Positions 36,727-46,198 are shown, numbered from the stretch's first letter. The stretch: DNA of 64,000 bases from Clostridium transplantifaecale (GCF_900626075.1 NZ_UYZY01000002.1:1262484-1326483); one strand, 5' to 3'. The notes: generated from the sequence alone by a model not told the origin. Numbers and translations are program-made.

Positions 36727-37830
36727 ATGAAAAAAAATTTAGCAATTTGCAGTTTAGTAACATTCGCCCTCTTAATGACAGCCTGCGGCGGAAGCGGAAA
36801 TTCAGCGGCTCCTGCCGGGACAAAGGCACAGAGTGAGGCGGCTCAGGCAGGTGAAGGTTCGGGAAATACCGATACGGCCGAAGCCGGCGAAGCGCTGGGG
36901 GATGAGAACTTCAACTATATTTTTGGTCACGGCGCTGCAGAAAACTCCATTGGCGATTTATACTGCCTGAAGTTTAAAGAACTGGTAGAGGCCAAATCCG
37001 GCGGATCCATCACAGTGGATGTGTATTCGGGTTCTCAGCTGGGCACGTATGGTGAAATGCTGCAGAGCCTGCAGACGGGTGATATCGGAGGAATGATTTT
37101 CCAGCCTGCTCCCGCGGTTTCTTTTGTGCCGGAGCTTGCAGTTTTAGACATTCCTTATGCCTTCCTGGGGTGCACACAGGAACAGATTGATAAGGCCCTC
37201 AATAACAGTGATTTTACGGATATACTGAGACAGTCTTTTGACAGCTCGGGCTACAAATTTATGAGCTTTGCCCAGGTTGCCACATTCCGTGAAGTGACTT
37301 CCAATAAGCCGGTGAGTAAAGCCGGGGATTTTGCGGGATTGAAAATCCGTACTTTGGAAAATAACAACCATATAGCATTCTGGAAAGCGGTGGGAGCCAA
37401 TCCGACTCCGGTAGCTTTCGGAGAGCTTTATCTGTCCCTGCAGCAGGGCTTGGTGGATGCTCAGGAAAACCCGTATGATACGGCTTTAAATGCAGGTTTT
37501 CCCGAGGTACAGAAATATCTGATTGAAACACACCACATTCTTTATCCGAATCTGTTCATTGTCAGCAAGGACCTTTATGAAAGTATGCCGGCAGAATACC
37601 GGACAGTATTTGACGAGGCGGCAGCAGAGGCGAAGGAATGCGCGGAACAGCTTATGGCGGAAAGCGCGGCCACGGACCGGCAGAAATTGATTGATGCGGG
37701 GATGGAAGAGATTGTTCTTCCCGATTCGGAGCTGGAGATACTGGCGGAAAAAGGAGCGGGTGTAGAAGAACTGGTAAGAGAACAAATCGGAAGCGAGACG
37801 GTTGATGCGTTCCTTAATGCCTTGAAATAA
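36727..37830 (+). CDS. TRAP transporter substrate-binding lipoprotein (DctP family), second copy
   Basis: 367 residues with lipobox MTAC|GG at about 20 and a low-complexity Ala/Gly/Glu linker (about 25-60) before the folded domain. Motifs: YSGSQLGTYGEMLQSLQTGDI, FAGLKIRTLENNNHIAFWKAVGA and QQGLVDAQENPYDTA (solute-binding regions). It resembles the first DctP only moderately, so two receptors may widen the substrate range of one DctQM pair. Confidence 0.93.
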   Translation: MKKNLAICSLVTFALLMTACGGSGNSAAPAGTKAQSEAAQAGEGSGNTDTAEAGEALGDENFNYIFGHGAAENSIGDLYCLKFKELVEAKSGGSITVDVYSGSQLGTYGEMLQSLQTGDIGGMIFQPAPAVSFVPELAVLDIPYAFLGCTQEQIDKALNNSDFTDILRQSFDSSGYKFMSFAQVATFREVTSNKPVSKAGDFAGLKIRTLENNNHIAFWKAVGANPTPVAFGELYLSLQQGLVDAQENPYDTALNAGFPEVQKYLIETHHILYPNLFIVSKDLYESMPAEYRTVFDEAAAEAKECAEQLMAESAATDRQKLIDAGMEEIVLPDSELEILAEKGAGVEELVREQIGSETVDAFLNALK

Positions 37831-37849
37831 CGTATCAATCAATATAGAA

Positions 37850-37885
37850 TAGGGAACAGAATGTCTTTTTAGATTCTGTTCCCTA
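37850..37885. terminator. Hairpin between convergent genes
   Basis: A perfect 13-bp stem TAGGGAACAGAAT (37850-37862) with its complement at 37873-37885 and a T-rich loop, between the dctP stop and the HD gene on the other strand. Probably bidirectional. Confidence 0.65.
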
Positions 37886-37910
37886 CTATGCTATGTTTAA
37901 TATGGTGTAT

Positions 37911-38399
37911 TTAGAAAAACATCTCCTCACAAATCCTCTTACCCGTCCCGGTCCTGAAAATATTCTGATAAGCCGCATCCGCAGCTTCCGGCTGCAGCTC
38001 TTCCTCAAACAGATTAACCAGGAAATCGGCTTCTAAAAGGATCTGATAATCCATCCCGTCCACATCCGAATAGGTGTGGTGATGTCCAACCAGATAGCTG
38101 ACACGGTCAATGACCGAGGCTCTGAAACCGAGGGAACGGAGCAGTTTTTCAGCCGGTTCCGGCCCTTCCTGTTCCTGGAGTTTGCCGTTGCAGTACCCGT
38201 ATTTTTCTTCGGCCGGTTTGATTCCGATATCGTGGACAATCGCAGCGGCTTCCAGAGTAAGCTGGGTGTCGCCGTCCAGGTTTTCAGAAAGTCCGATGAG
38301 CCGTGCAAAGCTGTGGACTTTTAAAAAGTGCTGAATCCGCTTGGGATCACCGGAGTTGTAGTGAATCATTTTCATCATCAGTTCATCAAGTATATCCAT
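37911..38399 (-). CDS. HD-domain phosphohydrolase
   Basis: 162 residues from the ATG at 38399, which has AAGGGGA nearby; an upstream in-frame ATG lacks a site. The HD signature is visible: HSFARLIG, then AAIVHDIG with the His-Asp pair, then LVGHHHTYSDVDG. Such small HD proteins hydrolyse phosphate esters, often nucleotides, with a metal centre. The substrate is unknown. It is divergent from the SWIM-protein gene. Confidence 0.85.
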   Translation of the reverse strand: MDILDELMMKMIHYNSGDPKRIQHFLKVHSFARLIGLSENLDGDTQLTLEAAAIVHDIGIKPAEEKYGYCNGKLQEQEGPEPAEKLLRSLGFRASVIDRVSYLVGHHHTYSDVDGMDYQILLEADFLVNLFEEELQPEAADAAYQNIFRTGTGKRICEEMFF

Positions 38400-38507
38400 T
38401 TGAAAATTCCCCTTTTCTTCCCGAAACAATCGATGTTCGGTTATGGTAATATTATTAAAACCACACCTAGAGTATACTCGATTTTCCCTGCAGGTACAAT
38501 GGATTTG

Positions 38508-38536
38508 TTTACTATTTCTGTCTGGTATAGTAAAAT
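38508..38536 (+). promoter_or_regulatory. Candidate promoter of the SWIM gene
   Basis: TTTACT, 17-bp spacer, TAAAAT, with GTATAGTAAAATA around the -10 region. The same core recurs at 40879-40907. The remaining 200 bp up to the SWIM start shows nothing else I can name. Confidence 0.5.
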
Positions 38537-38740
38537 AAGGTATTAGATCAGCCGTGATGTATTCCGCGGGTCGATTTCACGGTTTGCGATGAAAAAAATC
38601 CCGGGTGTGCGGCGCGAAACGGCATTTGCAGCTGTTTCTTTGCATCACGGGGCGTCTTAATCAGCATTCAGGAAGTGTAGTTGAAAGTTGTATCCATATA
38701 CAAAAGCAGGAGTGGGAAAGTACCGATTACAGGAGGAAAA

Positions 38741-40420
38741 ATGGAGTGGAGGAAGTTATTTCAAAGCGTCATATTAGACAGGGGTCTTGCCTATTATGAA
38801 CGTGGTCTTGTAACTGATTATCGTCAGGGAACCAATCTGATCCGGGCAACCGTTCAGGGCAGTGAAGAATACGATGTGCGCATCCGTATGGAGGGCGATA
38901 AAATTGTCGATATGGAATGCGACTGTCCTTATGCAGAGAGAGGGGAGGACTGCAAGCACATGGCGGCCGTGCTGTTTTATATGGAAGAAGAGATGGAAAC
39001 ACGCTCGGATGGAAAACTGGGAAAAGATGTAAGCGCGGACAGCAGGAGCAAAGGTGGGAAGGAAGACATCAAAAAGCTTATAGAGGAAGCCGATGCAGGA
39101 ATCGTACATGATTTTCTGGCAGAAATTTTGAGAAAAGATGAGAAATTATTGAGCCAGTTTAAACATATCCTGGGCTGTGAAATTTCTCCGGAAGATAAGG
39201 AACGGTTTAAACGCCAGATCGATCAGATCTTCTACAAATTTTCAAGAAGACAGGGGTATATTGGCTACTCTGAGGCGTGTATTTTAATATCAGAGCTGGA
39301 AGAAGTTCTGGATACAGATGTGGAGAGGATGCTTGAAAAGCATCATTACGGGGAAGCGTTTGAGTTGACTTCTTATATACTTGAGAAGATAGAAGAACAG
39401 CCAATGGACGATTCGGACGGCGGGATAGGCGAGCTGGCGGGAATGAGTATGGATATCTGGTATAGGATACTGGATTCCTGTGATTTGGAGTTAAAGAGAG
39501 AGTTGTTCAAATGGTGTGTAGGGTATCTGAAAAATACGGAAGATGAATATATTGCAGATTTTGTGGAGGATATTCTGATTGACGGATTCGAGGAAGAGGA
39601 ATTCCTGGCATACAAGTTCAGTTTTACTTTGGAACAGGCAGAGAAGTACAAAGAGAAGAAAGATTTGTGGTCATGCAGATATGGAGCCGAGCGCTGGGCT
39701 CTCCTTCACATAATTGTGATGGAGGAACAGGGATATCCGCAGGAGAAAATAGAAGAATACTGTAAGGATAATCTGGAATTAAGCGATGTCAGGAAATATT
39801 ATATAGAATCATGTATCAGAGATGAAAAATATGAAGAGGCCATCCATTTACTGGAGGAAAGTAAAAGGGCAGACAGTGTATATCCCGGGCTGGTAGCTGC
39901 ACATAGTTTGGTACTGAAAGATTTATTGAAGCAAATCGGAAGAAAAGAAGATTATATGAAAGAATTGTGGTCCCTGGTTCTGGATTATAAAGCCGGAGAT
40001 TTAGAAATTTATAAAGAATTGAAGGCGCTTTATACGGAAGAGGAGTGGGAGGAGCAAAGAGAAAAGGTTTTTTCAAAGCTGTCGCGCAATATCTGTGTGG
40101 AAGAACTGTATAAAGAAGAAAAGTTCTATGACAGGCTTCTGAAAAATGTGCTGGAATGCCCGGAGCTGTATAAGCTGACAAAATATGAAAACTGCCTCAA
40201 AGCTCTTTATCCGCAGGAACTTTTAACAAAGTATGAATCCGTGGTGGGGATAATGGCAGAGCGCGCCTCTGCACGGAACCAGTATTCAGAGCTGGTGAAC
40301 ATACTTAAAAAGATGGAAAAATATCCGGGAGGAATGGAAAAAGCGAAAGAGATAGCGGACAGCTGGAGAGTGAGATACAAACGACGAAAAGCTATGATGG
40401 ATGAGTTAAACCGGTTATAA
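38741..40420 (+). CDS. SWIM zinc-finger protein
   Basis: 559 residues from the ATG at 38741 (AGGAGG directly upstream; a longer in-frame ORF has no site). The SWIM motif ECDCPYAERGEDCKHMAAVL (CxC...CxH) lies near 66-85. The rest is alpha-helical and acidic, with repeat-like helices. SWIM domains bind DNA or proteins and often sit beside an SNF2 helicase. None is present here, so the partner is unknown. Confidence 0.85.
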   Translation: MEWRKLFQSVILDRGLAYYERGLVTDYRQGTNLIRATVQGSEEYDVRIRMEGDKIVDMECDCPYAERGEDCKHMAAVLFYMEEEMETRSDGKLGKDVSADSRSKGGKEDIKKLIEEADAGIVHDFLAEILRKDEKLLSQFKHILGCEISPEDKERFKRQIDQIFYKFSRRQGYIGYSEACILISELEEVLDTDVERMLEKHHYGEAFELTSYILEKIEEQPMDDSDGGIGELAGMSMDIWYRILDSCDLELKRELFKWCVGYLKNTEDEYIADFVEDILIDGFEEEEFLAYKFSFTLEQAEKYKEKKDLWSCRYGAERWALLHIIVMEEQGYPQEKIEEYCKDNLELSDVRKYYIESCIRDEKYEEAIHLLEESKRADSVYPGLVAAHSLVLKDLLKQIGRKEDYMKELWSLVLDYKAGDLEIYKELKALYTEEEWEEQREKVFSKLSRNICVEELYKEEKFYDRLLKNVLECPELYKLTKYENCLKALYPQELLTKYESVVGIMAERASARNQYSELVNILKKMEKYPGGMEKAKEIADSWRVRYKRRKAMMDELNRL

Positions 40421-40488
40421 TTAGAATACCCGGCAGACGATGCAGTTCAGAGCATGATTGAAAAGGTGAAAGGAGAAATAAAAGGCCT

Positions 40489-40815
40489 ATGTGGAATTAC
40501 ACAAAATGCACGGCAGCAGACAGGGAAGAAAAGCTGGGTATGCTTGCGGAAACGTTTAGGGAGGAAAAGGACAGTTCAAAATACTTATCGGAAGTCCGCA
40601 AATATATCAACAGCACACAGACGACAATTGTACTGCTTCAGGATTTGGAGGCCAATATTCTGATTGAAATGGACTACGTACCGGTAAACGACTATGTATT
40701 CCGTGTGGTCAGCATTGAGGAAAGCGGTATTAAGAATCAGGGGCTGCCATGCCTGACGATACAACAGGCGGTACAACAGTTTACGGGACTGGTGGAGAAT
40801 GAGACGGGGAAATAG
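40489..40815 (+). CDS. Hypothetical protein, 108 residues
   Basis: Begins MWNYTKCTAADREEKLG; mostly helical at the N-terminus, then beta-rich (VFRVVSIEESGIKNQG). An AAGGAG is upstream. It follows the SWIM gene by 68 bp on the same strand and is probably co-transcribed. No family is recognised. A shorter overlapping frame at 40454 is less likely. Confidence 0.55.
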   Translation: MWNYTKCTAADREEKLGMLAETFREEKDSSKYLSEVRKYINSTQTTIVLLQDLEANILIEMDYVPVNDYVFRVVSIEESGIKNQGLPCLTIQQAVQQFTGLVENETGK

Positions 40816-40834
40816 AATTAAAATAGCTACAGAC

Positions 40835-40880
40835 GGGGGTTCCCGGCAGAAATGAACTGCCCGGGGAACTCCCTTTTGTT
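40835..40880 (+). terminator. Terminator before the glycan cluster
   Basis: GGGTTCCCGGCAG pairs with CTGCCCGGGGAACTCCC (with one bulge region), followed by TTTTGTTT. Confidence 0.85.
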
Positions 40881-40907
40881 TACTTTTGCCATAAAGTATA
40901 GTAAAAT
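40879..40907 (+). promoter_or_regulatory. Candidate promoter of glf and the glycan cluster
   Basis: TTTACT, 17-bp spacer, TAAAAT within GTATAGTAAAATA. It overlaps the end of the preceding terminator tail and lies 40 bp before glf. Confidence 0.55.
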
Positions 40908-40945
40908 AGGGAATCATGTAATTACAATGGAGGTTTTCTGCGCTG

Positions 40946-42058
40946 ATGAAAAAATACGATTATCTATTGGTAGGAAGCGGTCTTTATGCGGCGGTATTTG
41001 CCTGGATGGCCGGGAAGAACGGAAAGAAATGTCTTGTAATAGAGAAAAGAGATCATATCGGGGGTAATATTTACTGCCGTGAAGTTGGGGGAATCCGTGT
41101 CCATCAGTACGGAGCCCACATTTTTCATACATCGAACAGGGAAGTATGGGACTTTGTAAATCAGTTTACGGAGTTTAACCGCTACACCAACAGCCCGGTG
41201 GCAAATTATAACGGAGAGATGTACAATATGCCGTTTAATATGAATACATTCAGCAAGATGTGGGGAATTTCCAGGCCGGACGAAGCCAGGGCCATCATCG
41301 AGGAGCAGAAAAAAGCCGTTCCCGGGGAGCCGGAGAACCTGGAAGAGCAGGCGATCAAGCTGGTCGGTACGGATATTTATAAAAAGCTTGTAAAAGGTTA
41401 CACGGAAAAACAGTGGGGACGCGACTGCAAAGAACTTCCGGCATTCATTATCCGCCGTCTTCCGGTGCGTTTTACCTATGATAATAACTATTTTAACGAT
41501 CCTTATCAGGGAATCCCAAAAGATGGTTATAATGCAATTATAGAGAAACTTTTCGACGGCTGTGAAATCAGGACCGGAGTGGATTATCTGGAAAACAGGG
41601 AAGAGTACGACGGACTTGCTGAAAAGACCGTATACACGGGTATGATTGACGCCTACTACGGTTACCGCTTTGGAAATCTGGAATACAGGAGCCTGAGATT
41701 CGAGTCGGAGCTTCTTGACACAGACAACTTCCAGGGAGTGGCCGTAGTCAATTATACGGATCGGGAAACTCCGTTCACAAGAATTATCGAGCACAAACAC
41801 TTTGAGTTCGGAACCCAGCCAAAGACCGTCATCACCCGGGAATATCCCGAAGACTGGAAGATAGGCATGGAACCTTATTATCCGGTCAACGACGAAAAGA
41901 ACCAGGGGCTTTACGGGAAATATGCCGAACTGGCAGCAGGTGAAGAGAAGGTTATCTTCGGCGGCCGTCTGGCAGAGTATAAATACTATGACATGGATAA
42001 GGTAATTGAATCGGCGCTGAAACGTGCGAAAGAGGAATTTGGCGATGAACAGCAATAA
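40946..42058 (+). CDS. glf: UDP-galactopyranose mutase
   Basis: Converts UDP-galactopyranose to UDP-galactofuranose for cell-surface glycans, using reduced FAD. 370 residues. The N-terminal FAD motif is YLLVGSGLYAAVFA, followed by EKRDHIGGNIY, HQYGAHIFHTSN, YTEKQWGRD and the C-terminal FGGRLAEYKYYDMDKVI. It opens the polysaccharide cluster and overlaps the start of licD by 14 bp, indicating a shared transcript. Confidence 0.96.
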   Translation: MKKYDYLLVGSGLYAAVFAWMAGKNGKKCLVIEKRDHIGGNIYCREVGGIRVHQYGAHIFHTSNREVWDFVNQFTEFNRYTNSPVANYNGEMYNMPFNMNTFSKMWGISRPDEARAIIEEQKKAVPGEPENLEEQAIKLVGTDIYKKLVKGYTEKQWGRDCKELPAFIIRRLPVRFTYDNNYFNDPYQGIPKDGYNAIIEKLFDGCEIRTGVDYLENREEYDGLAEKTVYTGMIDAYYGYRFGNLEYRSLRFESELLDTDNFQGVAVVNYTDRETPFTRIIEHKHFEFGTQPKTVITREYPEDWKIGMEPYYPVNDEKNQGLYGKYAELAAGEEKVIFGGRLAEYKYYDMDKVIESALKRAKEEFGDEQQ

Positions 42059-42980
42059 AACAGCAGGCAGCGAACAGGGTAAATTCTATGAGCCGGAAGT
42101 TCTCGCCCGCCTGCAGCAGGAGATTCTCTCGATACTCGACGATTTCCTGAAACTGTGTGAGGAATACCATCTGGAATATTTTGGAATTGCCGGAACCGGG
42201 ATCGGTGCCATCAGACACAAGGGTTTTATCCCCTGGGATGATGACATCGATATTGCCATGCCCAGAAGGGACTTTGAAAAATTCCTGAAACTCGTACAGA
42301 AAAAAATGGGTGATAAATATCTGGTACTGAACGCCAAGACGTGTCCGGAATATCCTTTGATGACAACGCGTCTGGTAAAGCGCGGGACCGTATTTATCGA
42401 AGAGGTGATGAAGGATGTGGACTGCCCCTTTGGTATTTTTCTGGATCTCTATGTGCTGGACAATGTTTCCGACAATCCGGTCATGTACCAGGTGCAGTCC
42501 TGGGCAGCGTGGTTTGTCAGCAAACTGATGATCTTGCGGAGTATCCCGAGGCCGACGCTGGCACAGAAAGGTTTTAAGGCCGCGCTTATCTGGTCGGTCT
42601 GCAGTTTTGTCAACAAAGGCATGAATCTGCTCCATGTATCGCCGGAGGGCCTGCGGAGAAGCTGCGAGGCGGTCTGCAGAAAATATGAAAAACGAAAGAC
42701 AAACAGGATGGCCTTCCTGCCCGACACCAGCCCATACTGGAACCTGGTGGACAAGAGAAAATACCATCCGTTAAAGACGATGGAATTTGAGGGCAGAATG
42801 ATGAACTTCCCCGGCAATATAGAAGAAATGCTTACCAACATGTACGGCGACTATATGAAGCTGCCGCCGGTGGAGAAGAGGAAGACCCATTATCCGTACC
42901 GGCTGGCCTTTTCAGACGAGAAAAACGTTACAGTTCACTCCGTGCCCGGCAACACGCTTCGCGATACACAGAAACGGTAA
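42045..42980 (+). CDS. LicD-family phosphotransferase
   Basis: 311 residues from the ATG at 42045 (AGAGGA upstream). The LicD core GTGIGAIRHKGFIPWDDDIDIAMPR begins near residue 50 (DDDID metal-binding cluster), and YMKLPPVEKR is near the end. LicD enzymes move phosphocholine or similar phospho-groups from a CDP carrier onto glycans. The LicC/PntC-like cytidylyltransferase at 45465 would make such a carrier. The acceptor may be the galactofuranose-containing polymer. Confidence 0.9.
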   Translation: MNSNKTAGSEQGKFYEPEVLARLQQEILSILDDFLKLCEEYHLEYFGIAGTGIGAIRHKGFIPWDDDIDIAMPRRDFEKFLKLVQKKMGDKYLVLNAKTCPEYPLMTTRLVKRGTVFIEEVMKDVDCPFGIFLDLYVLDNVSDNPVMYQVQSWAAWFVSKLMILRSIPRPTLAQKGFKAALIWSVCSFVNKGMNLLHVSPEGLRRSCEAVCRKYEKRKTNRMAFLPDTSPYWNLVDKRKYHPLKTMEFEGRMMNFPGNIEEMLTNMYGDYMKLPPVEKRKTHYPYRLAFSDEKNVTVHSVPGNTLRDTQKR

Positions 42981-43006
42981 AAAATACAGAAAGACAGGTA
43001 ACAGCC

Positions 43007-44290
43007 ATGAACTTACTCAGAACCCTCCTGATTGGAGGAGACGACAATCTGGAAAAACGGAATATGGCCTGGAATATGCTGGGGAGCCTTCTCTATGCAT
43101 TTGCCTCGATGGTCCTGTCGATCGTTGTCATACAGATTGTCGGCGAGGATGAGGGCGGAATCTTCAGCTTCGCATTCTCCGCCTTCGGACAGCACATGTT
43201 TATGGTTGCCTATTTCGGCATGAGGCCGTTTCACATCACGGATATCGGGAGACGCTATACATTCGGCGAGTACCTCCGTCTCCGGTTTGTAACCTGCGGC
43301 GGCGCCCTGGCATTCGGCCTGGTTTATGTGCTTTTCAACCAGGACAGCTATACTTATGTAAAAACCATGACCGTCATTCTGATGGTCTGTTATAAAGTAA
43401 TCGACGGTTTCGCCGATGTGTACGAAGCGGAGTTCCAGAGAAACGGAAGACTGTATCTGACCGGCAAGTCCAACACATTCCGGACGCTTCTCTCGGCAGG
43501 CTGCTTTATCGGCTGCCTGGTGATGACCCATAACCTGGTGCTCTCCTGTATGGTTTCGGTGATTGCCCAGATTCTGGGAGTCCTGATATTCAACATTTCC
43601 GTCATCGGAGAGCTGCCGCAGGTGGACTGGAGCTGCCGGAAAGGCAGATGCAGCCTGCTGTTTCAGGAGAATTTTGTCCTGTTTCTATCGGCAATTATTG
43701 ATTTCTATGTGTTTTCCGCTTCCAAATATGCGATAGAGGGAAACATGATGAACAAGGATCAGGCTATTTTCGGAGCGATATTTATGCCCACCAGCGTGAT
43801 TAACCTGGTAGCCGGATTTGTTATCAGACCCTATATTACAAAGCTTTCCCTGGTATGGGAGAACCGTGAATTTGCTAATTTTGCACGGGTAGTCGGCCGT
43901 CTGGCCGCTATCATTGCGGGACTTACGGTGCTGGCTCTGGGAGGAGCGTGGTTCCTAGGCATTCCGGTGTTAAGTTTGCTGTACCCGAAGCTTGGTTATG
44001 CGCTGTCGGCCAGCCGTCTGCCGCTGCTTTTAATTATTCTGGGCGGAGCATTTAACGCCTATATCAACCTGTTTTATTATTCGCTCGTTATTATGCAGAA
44101 ACGCAGGCATATCTTTGTCATTTATGCACTGGTGGCGGTAATGGCGGTGACGATTTCCGCACCGTTTGTCAGATGGATGGGAATCCTGGGCGGAGCAATG
44201 TCATACCTGATACTGATGTTTACGCTGACGGTCTGCTTCGGACTGACGGCACTCTGGTTTTTCAGAAAAGAGAGGAAGAGCGCGAAATGA
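43007..44290 (+). CDS. Polysaccharide flippase-like membrane protein (Wzx/TacF type)
   Basis: 427 residues with 12 or so hydrophobic segments and a short cytoplasmic start, matching the polysaccharide exporter fold. It probably flips a lipid-linked repeat unit. In pneumococcus the flippase TacF is linked to licD genes and handles choline-bearing units; the same neighbourhood here suggests a similar role. The stop overlaps the next start (ATGA). Confidence 0.85.
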   Translation: MNLLRTLLIGGDDNLEKRNMAWNMLGSLLYAFASMVLSIVVIQIVGEDEGGIFSFAFSAFGQHMFMVAYFGMRPFHITDIGRRYTFGEYLRLRFVTCGGALAFGLVYVLFNQDSYTYVKTMTVILMVCYKVIDGFADVYEAEFQRNGRLYLTGKSNTFRTLLSAGCFIGCLVMTHNLVLSCMVSVIAQILGVLIFNISVIGELPQVDWSCRKGRCSLLFQENFVLFLSAIIDFYVFSASKYAIEGNMMNKDQAIFGAIFMPTSVINLVAGFVIRPYITKLSLVWENREFANFARVVGRLAAIIAGLTVLALGGAWFLGIPVLSLLYPKLGYALSASRLPLLLIILGGAFNAYINLFYYSLVIMQKRRHIFVIYALVAVMAVTISAPFVRWMGILGGAMSYLILMFTLTVCFGLTALWFFRKERKSAK

Positions 44291-45468
44291 TTAATTTTAC
44301 GGTAGGTCCTGTTCAAATGGATGAGGAAATCAGGAAAATCGGAGCGGAAGAGATTCCGTATTTCCGCACGCCTGAATTTTCTGCTCTGATGAAGGAAAAT
44401 GAATCCCTGATGAACCGGTTTATGAAGGCCGGAGAGGGAGCCAGAACCGTGTTCCTGACAGGTTCCGGCACCGCGGCAATGGAAGCCGCCGTAATCAATC
44501 TTTTTACGAAACAGGACAGGCTTCTGGTTGTAAACGGAGGCAGCTTCGGCGCACGTTTCGTCAGGATTTGCCAGATCCATGGCATTCCATATGATGAAAT
44601 CAGGCTGGAGGCGGGAAAAAAGCTTACAAAAGCGCATCTGGCTCCATATGAGCGCTCTGGAGATACCGGCCAGGGAGATTTTGTCCAAGAGGATTCCTGG
44701 CAGGACGATTCTGGCCGTAAAAGCTCCGGTCAGGATCCTTCCACACAGAGATACACCGGATTTCTTGTCAACGTCCATGAGACATCCACCGGAGTCCGCT
44801 ATGATATGGAACTGATCAGCCGTTTCTGCCGGGAAAACCGTTTATGGCTGGTGGTGGACGCGATCAGCTCGTTTCTCGCGGATGAATTCCTGATGGAGAA
44901 ATGGGGCGTGGATCTGGCGCTGACCGGTTCCCAGAAGGCCCTTGCCCTGCCGCCGGGAATTGCCGCGATCGTAATGAATGCGCGGACCGTGAAGCGCGTG
45001 GAGGAATCACGGGTGGAGTCGCTCTATTTCAATCTGAAGGACTATCTGAAAGACGGTGAGCGCGGCCAGACGCCTTTCACTCCTGCGGTTGGTATCTTAA
45101 TTCAGATGAACCGCCGTCTAAAGGCGATAGAAGAAAAGGGACTTGTGGGAGAGCAGGATCAGATAAAAGAGCTGGCTAAAGATTTCAGACAGAAGATAGG
45201 AGAGCTTCCGTTTCAAATCGTCTCGGAATCGCTGTCGGCCGCGGAGACGCCTCTCGCCCCGACTGGTAAGAATGCCGACGGAAGTCCCGTATCGGCGTAC
45301 CGGATATTCGAGATATTGAAAGACGAGTATGGGATTTTTGTATGCCCGAATGGAGGAGAATTGGCAGAGAAGGTTTTCCGGGTGGGCCATATCGGACATC
45401 TTACGAAAGAAGATAATCAAAAACTGGTGGATGCATTGAGAGATATGCAGGACAGGGGGCTTTTGTGA
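44287..45468 (+). CDS. Class V PLP aminotransferase, 2-aminoethylphosphonate:pyruvate type
   Basis: 393 residues. Starts MINFTVGPVQMDEE. The substrate-loop GSGTAAMEA, the aspartate in WLVVDAISSF and the PLP lysine in TGSQKALALPPG are intact. The sequence belongs to the AGT/AepT branch, making phosphonoacetaldehyde to 2-aminoethylphosphonate interconversion plausible. A hydrophilic insertion of about 30 residues (SGDTGQGDFVQEDSWQDD onward, near 135-160) is unusual. It is translationally coupled on both sides (ATGA, GTGA). Confidence 0.82.
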   Translation: MINFTVGPVQMDEEIRKIGAEEIPYFRTPEFSALMKENESLMNRFMKAGEGARTVFLTGSGTAAMEAAVINLFTKQDRLLVVNGGSFGARFVRICQIHGIPYDEIRLEAGKKLTKAHLAPYERSGDTGQGDFVQEDSWQDDSGRKSSGQDPSTQRYTGFLVNVHETSTGVRYDMELISRFCRENRLWLVVDAISSFLADEFLMEKWGVDLALTGSQKALALPPGIAAIVMNARTVKRVEESRVESLYFNLKDYLKDGERGQTPFTPAVGILIQMNRRLKAIEEKGLVGEQDQIKELAKDFRQKIGELPFQIVSESLSAAETPLAPTGKNADGSPVSAYRIFEILKDEYGIFVCPNGGELAEKVFRVGHIGHLTKEDNQKLVDALRDMQDRGLL

Positions 45469-46184
45469 AAGTACTGATTTTAGCGGCGGGCAGAGGAACC
45501 AGAATATCGCGTTACCTTTCGGGCAATCCGAAATGTACGGTGGATATCGGGGAAGGACAGTGCCTGATCCGGTATACGGTGGAACTGCTTAGATCCAGGG
45601 GAATCCGGGAAATCGGGCTGGTTCTGGGATATAAGGCGCAGGTGATCCGGGATGTTCTGAAAGGACAGGATGTATCATTTTATTATAATCCCTTTTATGA
45701 CGTTACCAACAGTATCGCTTCCGCGTGGTTTGCAAAAGACTTCCTCACAGGCGACGGCCTGCTGATTATGAACGGGGATGTCTATCTGGAGGAACGCCTT
45801 CTGGACCGGATTTTGGAGGAAAAAAAGAGTCCTGTGATGTTTGCCGACGAGAGCCGGAAGGAGACTGCGGACTATAAGTTCTATTATGAAAACGGAATTT
45901 TGAAAAAGTACGGAAAAGAACTGGAGGGCGATGATATCACCGGTGAATATATCGGAATCGGCTGCTTTTCCAGAGAATTTCTGCCCGAATTTGTGAGAAG
46001 GATGGAAGAGATGATAGACCGCCAGGAGCACTCCGTCTGGTGGGAGAATGTAATATACAGCATGACGGAAGAACAGCCTGTTTATGTGGAAGACGTGGGC
46101 GGCCATTTCTGGGCTGAGGTGGACTATATCGAGGACTACGAGCGGATTCTGGAACACAGAGGCGTGGAGAAGATTGTTAGATAG
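45465..46184 (+). CDS. LicC/PntC-like nucleotidyltransferase
   Basis: 239 residues, GTG start overlapping the aminotransferase stop. N-terminal LILAAGRGTRISRYLSGNPKC is the nucleotide-binding signature, MNGDVY holds the metal-binding Asp and EVDYIEDYERI closes the site. It should join CTP to phosphocholine or, given the adjacent aminotransferase, to 2-aminoethylphosphonate as PntC does. Paired with LicD it forms an activation-and-transfer module. No choline kinase (licA) or PEP mutase is in the window. Confidence 0.85.
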   Translation: MKVLILAAGRGTRISRYLSGNPKCTVDIGEGQCLIRYTVELLRSRGIREIGLVLGYKAQVIRDVLKGQDVSFYYNPFYDVTNSIASAWFAKDFLTGDGLLIMNGDVYLEERLLDRILEEKKSPVMFADESRKETADYKFYYENGILKKYGKELEGDDITGEYIGIGCFSREFLPEFVRRMEEMIDRQEHSVWWENVIYSMTEEQPVYVEDVGGHFWAEVDYIEDYERILEHRGVEKIVR

Positions 46185-46198
46185 AGGTAGAAACTTTG

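Noticed and set aside
40964..42055. 363-residue reverse ORF opposite glf
   Set aside because: An antisense shadow of a gene with clear FAD and active-site motifs; no ribosome site or family.
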